DNA of 64,000 nt, taken from contig OX419756.1 in NCBI GenBank assembly GCA_948567375.1, forward strand, positions 53,236,552-53,300,551, read 5' to 3'. A model generated the notes under the pieces. The model saw only the letters and a program-made list of their open reading frames with translations. It ran no database searches and was not told where the DNA came from. Of the stretch, positions 22,561 to 32,552 are shown one piece after another. The position numbers and the translations under genes were made by a program. Position 1 is the first letter of the stretch. The number at the start of each line of letters is the position of its first letter. The DNA is from Lunularia cruciata. Taxonomy: Eukaryota; Streptophyta; Marchantiopsida; Lunulariales; Lunulariaceae.

Positions 22561-23116
22561 TAATCAGATTGCTTACCACTCTCAACTCAACTCAACTCAG
22601 ATCAGTACATGATCTGTCACTCTATAAACTATCAACAGTTGGGCATTGATTACAGTCAAGCCACACCCACTCAAGCATAGAGAATCCAAGTGACGCTTGC
22701 CGGCCTATGTCTACCATAGCCATGAACTTGAAGGCTCAACATCAGAGAAGTGAGCTCTCTGGAGCTCACTTTGAAACTATACCTCCTGGACTTGAGCTAG
22801 CTCTGAAACCCTAACAGTCCCATTGATGGCACACTTGACGGTGCAAACGGTGCAAAGTGACGGTAGGCCCCACTGTGAAGTCAGTACTCCAAACATGAAA
22901 TCTAACCGTCAGAAAGTAGTCTTTGAGAAACTGCTGAAATAACTCTAACTACTATCACTGGAACTCCAGTGTCTGAGCATCAACATGTGACACTACAAAT
23001 GGCGTGACAGCTATCGTGTGTATATACATTGCGACACAGCATACATCGCTGTCAACATCATACACTATAGAAGCACAACTCACACATAAGTCATACATAG
23101 ACTCTAAAGTGCCACA
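22561..23116 (-). repeat. 3' LTR of the methyltransferase-bearing Ty3/gypsy element
   Basis: On the minus strand it begins TGTGGCACTTTAGAG immediately after a G-rich tract (polypurine tract, 23,117-23,130 on the complement) and ends CAATCTGATTA. About 450 bp of it (22,561-23,008) match 31,820-32,269 at roughly 90 percent by eye. CpG sites kept in that partner are mostly TG or CA here. Confidence 0.7.
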
Positions 23117-23130
23117 ATTGCCCCCCTAGC
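23117..23130 (-). other. Polypurine tract of the Ty3/gypsy element
   Basis: The minus strand reads GCTAGGGGGGCAAT and is directly followed by the TG start of the 3' LTR. This is the normal site for plus-strand DNA priming. Confidence 0.6.
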
Positions 23131-23269
23131 TGACGGTTAGGTCCCTCTAACTCTAGATAGCCATCTACTCTAAGTATATGGTATACCCTCTAATGGGCAA
23201 AGATCAGGAGGCCGGGTGCTATGGAGCCCCATTGTTAGTTGCATGTCTGCAATCTATACCATATAAAGA

Positions 23270-23430
23270 ATGAACTAACTATAGGTCAAGTACATCTAGG
23301 ACATAACCACTGTCCCTAAGGAACCACCGTGAGGGGAGGAGTCATACATGCCATATGCCATCCTCTTGAATAGCTATCACACACTAACATAGTAGCAGCT
23401 CCACCAAAAGAGCCACATAACATACACCTC
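23270..23430 (-). pseudogene. PHD finger at the C-terminus of the gypsy polyprotein
   Basis: The minus frame reads RCMLCGSFGGAATMLVCD, then SYSRGWHMACMTPPLTVVP, a stop, then GQWLCPRCT and a final stop. This is the PHD pattern: C-x2-C, C-D-x-x, G-W-H-x-x-C, PPL-x-x-VP-x-G-x-W-x-CP-x-C. The fourth zinc ligand (normally Cys in CDxC) is Tyr here, and a premature stop splits the last third. PHD fingers commonly bind histone H3 tails. In this position many plant gypsy elements have a chromodomain, so a role in target-site choice is likely but inferred. Confidence 0.75.
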
Positions 23431-23799
23431 AAGCCTACACGTACAAGTGCCAAGTTTGGGTCCATAGTACCATCAATGTTTGGAAGGTGGCATGGCGCAC
23501 AATTGTGCACATGATCCTTCCAAACAACACCAATCACGTCCTTCTAACACAAAGACTCCAGATGGCAAAACCTCACGCACTTTCAAGATAGTGCGGCCAG
23601 TAGAAACATCAAGTGTTGTCGGTGCTATTTGCTGTAGATATACATAGTCGCTTGGATGAAATTGACAGATCAAGGGTCTATAACCTCCTCCTTGAATGGT
23701 AGCATAGCGTAAAGTATCTCTATGCTGACAATTGCCAAGTTCTCAAAGGCCATTGGCATCACTCTCTGAAAGATCTCTGCCCATTGAGAACATGCGCTC

Positions 23800-24560
23800 A
23801 TCCATACATCAGGGTCATCCAAGTCCAAAACTATAGTAGCATCTCAATGAATGGCTGCAGGTAAATCTGGATCTTGTCCATAGAGTAGAAAGTATGGAGA
23901 GAAGGATGCTAAGGAGGCTTGCCGGCTGAACCGATAGCCCATGGCCAACCAAGGTAATTGGAGATCCCAGCCTCCCAAGTGGCCTCTCTGCAAACCATAC
24001 TTTTGCAATCCTCTCTTCATCGTCTAAACCACTCTCTCTGCTAAGCCATCTGCCTCAGGGTGATCTTGGGATGTGGTACGATGATCAATCAAGGCCTTGT
24101 CACACAAGACCTAAAACTCCCCCAAGAACTCTATACCCTAATCAGTCAAAACCTCAGCTAGTGCACTAAAATGACTAAGAACTCGATCCAAGAACGAGTA
24201 AGCTATCCCTTCACTAGACTTGTCATGAAGTGCCATCAACTCAATCCACTTGGAGAAGTGCTCCACCATCACCAAAACATATCGATGATGTCTCACAGTC
24301 AGTGATAAAGGTCCGGAAAAGTCCAAACTCCAACGGTAACCCAATCCCATGATAGGTAATGGGTGTAATTGTGGCGTAGGAGCATTGAATGATGCTCTAA
24401 CTTGGTCACAAACCACACATCTGGCAACAAACTACTGTACCTTGGTCTGCATATCGTGCCATCAATAATGACTCTAGAGTAAGCTATATGTACGCTTTAC
24501 TCCAAAATGTCCTAGCTCCTCATGAGCATGACGGACCAATTGTGGTCTCTAAGATGGAAG
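23800..24560 (-). pseudogene. Integrase domain of the gypsy element, broken
   Basis: An HHCC zinc-binding region (HEELGHFGVKRTYSLL ... CVVCDQ) is readable near 24,540-24,410. The catalytic core follows: WSLDFSGPLSLTVRHHRYVL (first Asp), VLTD near 24,138 (second Asp), and after stops DGLAERVV near 24,040 (the Glu of the DD-E triad). It inserts element cDNA into the host genome. The C-terminal third is fragmented before the PHD finger. Confidence 0.75.
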
Positions 24561-24999
24561 TGGTACTACTCGCACTCTACCATCCTCCCATACACGCAAA
24601 AGGTGTCTACCCTCCAATCTGAACCATCTGGCTCGCTGAAGAACACGGTCTCTTTCCTTGGCCCCAACTGTGCCACCCACAACACCAGTGCAAAGATAGT
24701 CCATCACTAAGACATCATCATGAATGTCTCGCTGAAGTGTACCAATATCTTCACTCTTTGGATATGTGACCTCAATAACTCCTCCTGTATGCCCTGAGAG
24801 AGATACCACCAAAGCCTCTGCAAATATACACAAAAAGGCCGATGCATGCCAACATGACACCATCTCCTCATCTATCTCACCATGCCAATGTGCTTCGGTC
24901 TGATCCTATTGGCTAGGACATGGGTTCTCACGGTTCACCACTCCAGGTCTGTGAACAACCATGAAATCATACTATTGTAAAATCAGAGCCCATGTGCAA

Positions 25000-25400
25000 G
25001 CTTCCTTGAAAGCTTGTTGGACTCCATCAACCACTTTAGTGGCTGATGATTTGTGATGAGAGTGAAGAGGTTACCAAATAGGTAAATCAGAAATGTGCTA
25101 CTGCCCAAACTGCTGCTAAGCACTCTCCCTCATATGAACTATACTTTGCCTCCGCTGAATTGTTGGAGCGACTAGCATAGGCCACCACAAACTCCTGCTC
25201 CTCATCATCATGCTGGGTGAGCACCGCTCCAAGCCCCAACATACTCCAATCAGTGTGAACCTGAAATGGTCGTCCCCTGATCGGTCTCCTCAAAATAGAA
25301 GCGGATGTCAACCTCTCCTTGAGCTCTACAAAAGCTCTCACTTGCTCATCTCCCCAACACCACTCCTATGTAAGCTTGGTCAACTTTGTCAAGGCCTTGG
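25000..25400 (-). pseudogene. RNase H domain of the gypsy element
   Basis: The open frame 25,341-25,087 has FQVHTDWSMLGLGAVLTQ (catalytic Asp in TD) and AEAKYSSYEGECLAAVWAV (catalytic Glu), as in gypsy-type RNase H. It removes RNA from the RNA/DNA hybrid during reverse transcription. The downstream part, with the later catalytic Asp, is interrupted. Confidence 0.75.
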
Positions 25401-25539
25401 CAATGACACTAAATCCTCTAACATAGCGGTGATAGAAGTTTGCTAACCCAAGGAATGCTTGCACTTTGCTCACATCAGTAGGTTGAGGAATACGTGAAAT
25501 AGCCTCCACCTTGGTCTATTGAACACAAAGTCCTCCGAG

Positions 25540-26090
25540 GTAGATAGTGTGACCCAAATACTCAACCTACTTGTGGAAGAACCTACACTTCCCAGGATGT
25601 AATTTGAGTCCATGAGATCTCAACCTCTCAAACACCTCCAACAACTGTCTCTCATGCTCCTCCACAGTAGTGCTATAGACCAAAATGTCATCAATATAAC
25701 ACCAAGCAAAATCCAATCCAACTAGGATCCTATCCATGACTCTCTCAGCGGGAGCATTCTTTAACCCAAATGGTAAGAACCTCCATTGATATAACACATC
25801 CTTACCGTGAGGATCAATAGCCCAAAATGCTGTCTTGGACTTATCCTCCTCCCTGATTGGCAATTGATGATATCCTGCTCAAAGATCCAAAGTACTGAAG
25901 ATCTTTGCATGCTCAATTGCATCAAAAATCTCCCAAGGTGTAGGCATGGCATACCAATCAGCCCTGGTCTGTCGGTTGATAGGATGGTAATCTCACACAT
26001 CTGCCTATCTGTATAGTTGACATGCATATCCTTCTTGGCTGGCATCACTGTTGCTGATGCATACTCTCCATGTGAAATCTCTACCAAACC
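25540..26090 (-). pseudogene. Reverse transcriptase domain of the gypsy element
   Basis: The N-terminal fingers are readable at 26,087-25,990 (EYASATVMPAKKD), with frame changes through the TDRQMC...DRPGL region. The palm is in 25,863-25,567: LPIREEDKSKTAFWAI-type sequence, QWRFLPFGLKNAP, then the catalytic YIDDILVY at about 25,698-25,675 and LKLHPGKCRFF. Compared with the usual NAPxxFQRVMD, this copy reads NAPAERVMD, consistent with an in-frame loss of two residues. It is inactive because of upstream frameshifts. Confidence 0.8.
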
Positions 26091-26357
26091 AGCCTCAAAA
26101 AGGTCACTACTCTGGCTTTGAATATCACTATATTGATAAGGACGTCAGAAAATTGGTGTGTCGCTAGTCAGCTCAATCCGTATACCAGGTCCCTTTAGAG
26201 CACCTAAATCCTTCATACTGAAGGCAAAACAACTCGTGTGACTCCTCAAGAACCTCCAAACCCTCCGTCTTTCCTCTCAAGTAAGCTTGGATCCAAGATC
26301 TGGCTCCCAAGTATCCTCTGTAACTATAGTAGGAGTGGAAGACGTACTGACTGGCTG

Positions 26358-26640
26358 CTACAATGGGCCCTTGGGAGCAATAGTGTCATGCTCCCGACCA
26401 CTAGAGGTCCCAACCTCTGTGTGAAAAACTCCCTCCACTCTGGCTGCAAGCTCCACACGTCCTCTAGCTGCATCCCATGTGGACCAAGGGTGTAATCCAA
26501 GTAGCCCACGCTCACCTAGATGGACTCCAAGTAGACCACTCTCCCTAGTAGCTACTAGCTGTGTCCCAAGAATACCATGTCCACTCGGTCCATCACCCCC
26601 AACATGTGCCTGAATTGTCTCAATAGGCACATGGCTCACA
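26358..26640 (-). other. Linker between methyltransferase and reverse transcriptase
   Basis: Part of the open frame 26,702-26,358. It is Gly/Leu/His/Glu-rich (GLLGVHLGERGLLGLHP) without a recognised fold. It joins the methyltransferase C-terminus to the RT. Confidence 0.4.
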
Positions 26641-27700
26641 AGTGTCCGAGTGGTGATGCTTATCAAGCGCATCCTACGTTGCTCTGCCAAGCCAAGGCTC
26701 ACAATCTAGGTGTTCAGGTCCATAGCCTGACCTAACACTTGACGTATGGATGCCTCTGACACTGCTGGAACAACAATAATACCGATGCAAAAACCCATTG
26801 CCCGCTCTCTCTCATCAGCGTTGGGCTCCACCAATTGCTATAACTGTGAGTCCTAAACAAGTCCAGGTCTTCCCTCTCAAAAAGCATGAGAGCTTGGGAA
26901 ACTGATGAGTGTGGGAAATGCAACTCTAGGCTGTCTAACTAGGTTCACCATTGCCATAGGTGACCTATTAGCCACTACCACTGTCTGAGACTGAGACTGA
27001 AGCCCAACATCCAAGATATCATCAACAAGGATGTGGTCAAGTCACTGAATCCCATCATAAGCACGCTGTAGAACCTCTCTAGGTAAGAGGTTTGTCCACC
27101 AAAGATGAAGACAATGACCCCGTGATCCCACTCTGGCTGCATCTAACAATACAACAAGTCCCATCCAAGAATGGACCTGATGTGTACTCACCACCACTCT
27201 AGTGCGAGAATCACCTATCAAAGGAACGTTCTCTAAAAGGTAAACTGGAGAAACAAACTGATGAACCTGGAGATGTCGTAGTATTTGTAACATCTCCCAA
27301 AACACACCAAAACAAGGATCTTGAAGACCCAATCCTCTACCAACATGTGTATGTCCCTGACATGGCCATCCAGAAATCACCAAGTGAATAGGCCCATGTC
27401 TCTCTAGGTCATGCGCCCCCAGTAAGGAAATGTCTCATGGTAGGGCCTTCTAATAACCTTTGAATGCTGACATTGGTAATAACTCCGGATACCGATAGGC
27501 CAAGTGTGCCACATGTGTAGAGAGACTCGCCTAGTAGTCTCATCTCTCTCTACATACAAGTACCTATGTACTCGTATACCCGCCTGTAACACCGTAGCTA
27601 GTCTAGTGCTGATCCCACCAAACAACTCCAATAGGCATATCCCTTCTACTGGATACTGCCAAGCAATGAGTGTGGTATCCAGAGGTGTCAAGCAATCGCC
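26640..27700 (-). pseudogene. Cytosine-5 DNA methyltransferase domain inside the gypsy polyprotein
   Basis: Motifs appear in canonical order on the minus strand. Motif I LLELFGGISTRLATVLQAG and YLYVERDET (SAM binding) are at about 27,640-27,560. Motif IV ISGWPCQGHT with the catalytic Cys is at 27,362-27,360. Motif VI YLLENVPL (ENV) is near 27,233. Motif VIII LDAARVGSRGH...LWWTNL is near 27,134. Motif IX ERERAMGF is at 26,790-26,813 and motif X RQVLGQAMDLNT at 26,709-26,738. The order I-to-X excludes the permuted plant DRM type. The phrases FWEM and DAARVGSR..LWWTNL recall the DNMT3 class. Catalytic Cys and ENV Glu are intact, but the frame is broken between motifs II and IV and before IX, and TAG follows motif X. 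Intact copies probably methylate DNA; the target is unknown. Confidence 0.8.
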
Positions 27701-27783
27701 TTTGGAGGCTCATCCTCACACTCATCTCCTGATGGTACGAAGGCTCCACTCCAAGCCTGCTGCACCAACTGATCTGCATGCTG

Positions 27784-28480
27784 CTACAATGCCTCCTCTG
27801 AACTCCACAATGGAACATCCAAAGTGGATGGAACAATCCCACTCATACTCCAAAGCCAAGTGATCTTCTCTGGTACTGGAGTATCCTCTACATGGGCGTT
27901 CCCCTCCAACAAGTCACCAGGCCAAGTAACTGTACCATTGAAAGCTAAAATTGATGCTGCCATGGTCCCAGACTGTAGTGAGCCAAGACTGCCACTACTG
28001 AAGCATATTGGTAGACGACATACCCATCCCTCACCAAACTGCCAACCAAGTCTATAAGAGGTTGTCTCCTCCCAATAGTCAATGCTGAAACCCATGGGGT
28101 ATAACATTGCTCCCCCAACTAGCACATCATATGACTTAGCTATCGTCGCAATAGCCTGAGCTCTCACCACCGAGCTATCAGTCGGATGACCAGGATGAAC
28201 TTGGACAACAAGCTCTCCATGTGTGATGTACTATGTTGAACCACCACCTAGAGATGTCTGGATCTGAAATGGACACCTCTCCACATCGGTCTTCCGTAAC
28301 TCCTGACCGAGAATTGCAGCCTTCTCCAACATAAAGGGCTGCATACTAGACTCTAACAAGACTCTCTGTGGTGTATAGACCTTCCCTGAAGGTCCCACCA
28401 AACAAAAAATCTCCCTATGGTTATCCAATAAGACAACACTAGGTGTGAACCGTGCTCTCTCAAAGGCCGGTCTAGCTGAC
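27784..28480 (-). pseudogene. Aspartic protease region of the gypsy element
   Basis: The frame 28,671-28,231 contains RVLLESSMQPFMLEKAA, aligning with the retropepsin active site xLxDSGAxPxMLG. The catalytic Asp and the SGA are changed (ESSM). After a break, 28,170-27,784 reads YDVLVGGAMLYPMGF and YWEETTSYRLGWQ, the C-terminal part of this protease type, and a linker towards the methyltransferase. It would process the polyprotein; this copy cannot. Confidence 0.6.
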
Positions 28481-28492
28481 AACTCCTCCAAT

Positions 28493-29086
28493 CTAGCCGC
28501 TGCTGCCTGCCATAAACCACTGGTCGTTGAATGGATCCCATGCAACCAAGTCAGCTCGACTACCAACCACCTCTGCTCTAGTAGTAGGAACCACACCATC
28601 CTTACTCTCACACAACATGGCAGCCAACCGGAATATTGGGGTTGAGTCAACTCCCAATGTAAACATATCACTGGCCAAAAACAAAGGACACCGCATAATC
28701 AGTTGAGCCGCCTCCAACATCATGCTAGACTCAATTTGTGTAGTAGTAGGTGGTTGACTAGCAGGTAGTCCATCATGTACTCCATCATCACCTACCATAC
28801 CTACACTAGGATGTCTAGGAACCATGGATGTTGTCTGTAATGCCTCAGATAGCGTGAAAGACTGGGGAAGTCCGACTTGTCTCCCAACCTCTCCTCTCTG
28901 TGGGTCCAACTCCACTGATGCTCCTCTAGGCTCTGGAGCACGTATTGCACTCCTGGTTACTGCTACAGATGCATCCACCTGTGCTACTCCGCACATGAAG
29001 TCCAAAGCATCTCTATCACCAGCATATGAGGTGGAAGCCTCAGCACCCGAATCTGATCTCTTTTGAGCAATAGCCATACTAGCCAA
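28493..29086 (-). pseudogene. Gag-protease linker of the gypsy polyprotein
   Basis: A 197-codon open frame starts near the end of gag. It is Ala/Ser/Val-rich (ALDFMCGVAQVDASVAVTRS) with no recognised domain, and it runs into the protease region. It is part of the same polyprotein, not an independent gene. Confidence 0.5.
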
Positions 29087-29089
29087 TCT

Positions 29090-30436
29090 CTATTCCAATT
29101 GCTCAATCTGAGTAGCCATAGCTGTGTCAAAAGTAAGGGCAGGTACTGCACCCCTACTAGGTGTAGATCCTCTACCACCACCTCTACCACCTCGTCCTCC
29201 ATGAACTGGAGCTCCTCTACTACCTGCCATAACAGCCCTACCACTTTGTAACTCCGGGTGTAGGTCAAAACACCGGTCACTAGTGTGACCAAATTTGTGG
29301 TAGTGCTCACACTGCCTCTGTGCTGGTTGTGATGCACCCAATGTATCAGGTCCACTGCCTTGAGTACACTCTCTTTGATGGTGAGGTCCACCACAAGTCC
29401 AACAAGCAATACCACCACTCACTGGCTGCTATTGACTCAAAAATGAGGGTAAGGGTCTAACTCCACTAGGCCCTCCACTCGCTCCATAGGATCTGGGCTA
29501 TCCACCCTGTCCTTGAAAACCAATTGGGCGTGGTGCACTCTGCTGCACTCTAGAAGAAGTCACAGCCGTGGATGAGGTCTTCCTACCAAATCCAGATGTC
29601 ACCACCCTCTCCTCCACCATGTTGAGCTCAATAAGCTTAGCCAAACCAAACACCATTGCCAAAGTAGGCGAAGTAGCATGTAACAACGTAGCATCACAAA
29701 CTCTACGTCGCAACTCCCTGTCCAGTATCCCATACCAAAACTGGACTGCCTAGGCCTCAGTAACTCCCTGAGTGAAACTGATCAACCGCCTCATGCAAGT
29801 GTATGCCTCGCGTAGGCTCTCTCCAGCCTTCCGCTGGAACTCCTGCAAGCTCCTCAGCTTGTCAATCCGCACTCCCTGGTAGTTTTGCCTCAAACATAAG
29901 AAGAACTCCACCATGGGGTTAAACCCCGGTACCACACCACCTCCTGCAGCGGCACCTCCAATCGTAGTAGCACTATCTCCAGCTAGTGCACCTCCACTAG
30001 CTCCACCCACACTACTCGAGCTAGAACTCATAGGTACAACCGATCTACTCTTGGCCACTGAGCCTGAAGTGATGGAGACATAGTGTGGAGACCAATACTG
30101 TCTCCATAACTCAATCTCCTCCAAATGAGCTCTCCTGAACTCATGGTAGTCATCCATCGGCATACCCTCTAGATGCTAAAACAACCCCTTCCATGCCATG
30201 AAGGGTGTGAACAAAGTTGGGTTCCGCATCTGTTGCAGATCACACCAACTATCAAACTCTTGGATGAAGTCATCCAACTCAATGGTACCCATTGTACCAG
30301 AGTAACGCCTAGGGCCTTTGGAGGCCCCATAAATCTCGTCCATGTCCCACAACAACGGTGCGGACATACCAAGTGCACTCTCAATTGAATCAGCTCCTAT
30401 GTCAAACTCCAACTCAGAGTCAATCTCCTCCCTCAT
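29090..30436 (-). pseudogene. Gag of the gypsy element with zinc knuckles
   Basis: The N-terminus begins near 30,436 (MREEIDSELEFDIG) and includes GTIELDDFIQEFDSWC. After a stop the next frame has LWRQYWSPHY, a Gly/Ala/Ser stretch and VEFFLCLRQNYQGVRIDKL, QEFQRKAGESLREAYTCMRR, the gag capsid-like pattern. The frame 29,422-29,090 has a zinc knuckle CWTCGGPHHQREC and a second, CEHYHKFGHTSDRC, in which the second ligand is Tyr. An RG/GR-rich tail follows. Gag packages the element RNA. Several stops break the frame. Confidence 0.7.
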
Positions 30437-31817
30437 TGGGACCTAAGATACAAACCTAATACTGAGCACCACTTAGAGTAAACCCATTGCGTACTACAGG
30501 GCTAACTCCTCTGGAATCTCCAAAGAACTCCGTCGTGACAAAGTAACCACAACAGCAAACCCAAACCACCAACTGCAACCGCAAGTGCCCCACCAAGTGC
30601 CAACACTACCACGTGCCAACACCACCAAGTGCCAATACCAACTAAGCACCACTCACTAATGTAACTCTAACCGAGATAACTACACTAGGAGAAAGGGCAA
30701 CCTGTAACCTGCCATCATAACACGCACTCTCATGGTCTGTAGGTCATCACTTCCTGCCTTACCGGAGAGAAACAAAGGTAGTCTGACTGGTCATCACTCC
30801 AGCCTCACCATCGAGAGCACCACCGCACAAAAGTCAGGGCACCTCACACAAACGTGGTGCACAAACAGGAAGTAGAGAATGAAGGGGATCCAATCACAAG
30901 AAATCTAAACAAAAACCCTCCATCTCATAACACAACACGGGACTGACTCTGCCACTATTTGGCATTTGACATAAGAGAAGTTGGCATCTAAGTCCTAAGC
31001 TACCAGGATCACCAAGAATGGGATCAAACTACCTCTCCTAGTCAAAGCTACATGTGTATAGATAACAATGTCATAGTCACTATGACAACAAGTGAGGGTG
31101 GACCAGTTGGCTAGGGTACCAGTCTAGGAACAAGAAATCTAGGGGTCAAACCCTGTTGCGCACAATCTAGTAGGAAAGGCAGATTTTGCCAACCAATGAC
31201 CAAGATCTACTCTAAACTAGCTAGCCTCATGCCAGCAAGCTGGCTTGCTGGCCCTTCTAGGCCTTCGTAGCCTTTTATAGCCCACAACCCTATGCCTTGA
31301 AGCCTTGAAATACCGAAATTCAGCCAAATGAGACCTTTCTTGTTGCCACTTTGAACCTCATCCAAAATTGGCGAAACTTCTCAAAATCTATGAAAGTCCT
31401 CCAAACTAGCAAAACTACTCCAAATCTGGCCAAAATCTAAACCCTAAAGTTGGCTATCCGCCAAATCTCTCGCTAACTTTCCACTCGAGCCAAATTGACA
31501 ACAAGGGTTTTTCCAAATCACAAATTCATGAGAATAGTTTCACAACTCCACCTTCAATTTGACTTTCTGAGCCCAACTTGCACCAAATTGGTTCTGCCTT
31601 CACCTCGTGAGCTCAAAATCACAACCACTGCTTGAAATTTGGCCAGCGCTTTGGCACACCGTCTGCCTAACTGCCAAATCTGCATCAATCAATTGAGCTT
31701 CTGCACACTAGGGAAACACTAAACTTGAATCGAGCTACCAACGATCCGCTGGGCTTGGAGATACCACCAACACTCAAAGTTCATGCACCCAATTTCCCCT
31801 TGACTTCACTTCTCTGA
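30437..31817 (-). other. 5' leader of the gypsy element, no ORF
   Basis: Between the 5' LTR and gag. The sequence next to the LTR end reads TTACATCAGAG on the minus strand, which matches the tRNA-iMet site TGGTATCAGAG at 8 of 11 positions: a weak primer-site candidate. Short AGTGCCAACACCA(A/C)-type repeats lie at about 30,585-30,645. Confidence 0.45.
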
Positions 31818-32269
31818 TGTAATCAGATTGCTTACCACTCTCAACTCAACTCAACTCAGATTAGTACTTGATCTTTCACTCTATAACTACCAACAACTAG
31901 GCACTGATTATAGTCAAGCCACATCCACTCAAGCATAGAGAATCAAGGTGACGCTCGCCGGCCTCTATCCACCATAGCCACAAACTCGAAGGCTCAACAT
32001 CAGAGAAGTGAGCTCTCTGGAGCTCACTTTGAAACTATACCCCCTGGACTCGAGCTAGCTCTGAAACCCTAACGGTCCCGCTGACGGCACACTCGACGGT
32101 GCGAACGGTGCAAAGTGACGGTGGGCCCACCGTGAAGTCAGTACCCCGAACACAAAATCTAACCGTCGGAAAGTAGTCTATGAGAAACTATTGAAATAAC
32201 TCTAACTACTATCAGTGGAACTCCAGTGTCCGAGCATCGAGATGCGGCACTACAAATGGCGTGACAATT
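31818..32269 (-). repeat. 5' LTR of the gypsy element, 5'-truncated
   Basis: It matches 22,561-23,008 over its whole length. On the minus strand it begins at TGTCACGCCATTTG and so lacks the first ~110 bp present in the 3' LTR. It is CpG-rich (about 21 CpG by eye) while the matching part of the other LTR keeps about 7. No target duplication was found. Confidence 0.7.
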
Positions 32270-32320
32270 CATGTACCTAGCACATTTCTTGTATAACTTG
32301 TTACCATTGACTCAAGAAAT

Positions 32321-32360
32321 CACCTATATTGTGAAATCGCTACATTTCACAATATAGGTG
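32321..32360. repeat. Perfect inverted repeat, 17-bp arms, 6-nt loop
   Basis: CACCTATATTGTGAAAT, loop CGCTAC, ATTTCACAATATAGGTG. It lies about 50 bp outside the 5' LTR at the border between repeats and the gene island. Confidence 0.85.
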
Positions 32361-32552
32361 GCCATGTACCTGAACATGGTGCTCTTCCAAACTTGCATCT
32401 TGCTATTGCTTTCATGAATTTGCTTGAAATGTTCAAGTTAGATCATCTCAAGTTTGAGCAAGATCCTAAATTGAGGAGGAGCTCATCCTAAATTGGTTTT
32501 CTTTTCCTTTCCCTTTTGACAAGGTAAAATCTACTTTCCTTTGCTTCCCAAA

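Larger units (their letters stand above)
23131..31817 (-). mobile_element. Ty3/gypsy LTR retrotransposon encoding a DNA methyltransferase and a PHD finger, mutated
   Basis: The internal region lies between LTRs at 22,561-23,116 and 31,818-32,269. Domains in minus-strand order are: gag with zinc knuckles (30.4-29.1 kb), aspartic protease (28.5-28.1), cytosine-5 DNA methyltransferase (27.7-26.7), reverse transcriptase (26.1-25.5), RNase H (25.4-25.0), integrase (24.6-23.8) and PHD finger (23.43-23.27). The order protease-RT-RH-integrase is that of Ty3/gypsy (Metaviridae). The methyltransferase between protease and RT, and a C-terminal PHD finger, are not standard. Scattered stops and frameshifts make this copy defective. 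The leader (30,440-31,817) contains no ORF I can support. Confidence 0.8.

Noticed and set aside
23131-23270. Chromodomain at the integrase C-terminus
   Set aside because: The C-terminal module matches the PHD Cys/His pattern, and no aromatic-cage chromodomain sequence is visible.
27504-29418. Several long ORFs on the plus strand and in alternative minus frames within the gypsy element
   Set aside because: They overlap frames carrying clear protease, methyltransferase and gag motifs and have no motifs of their own, so they are shadows.
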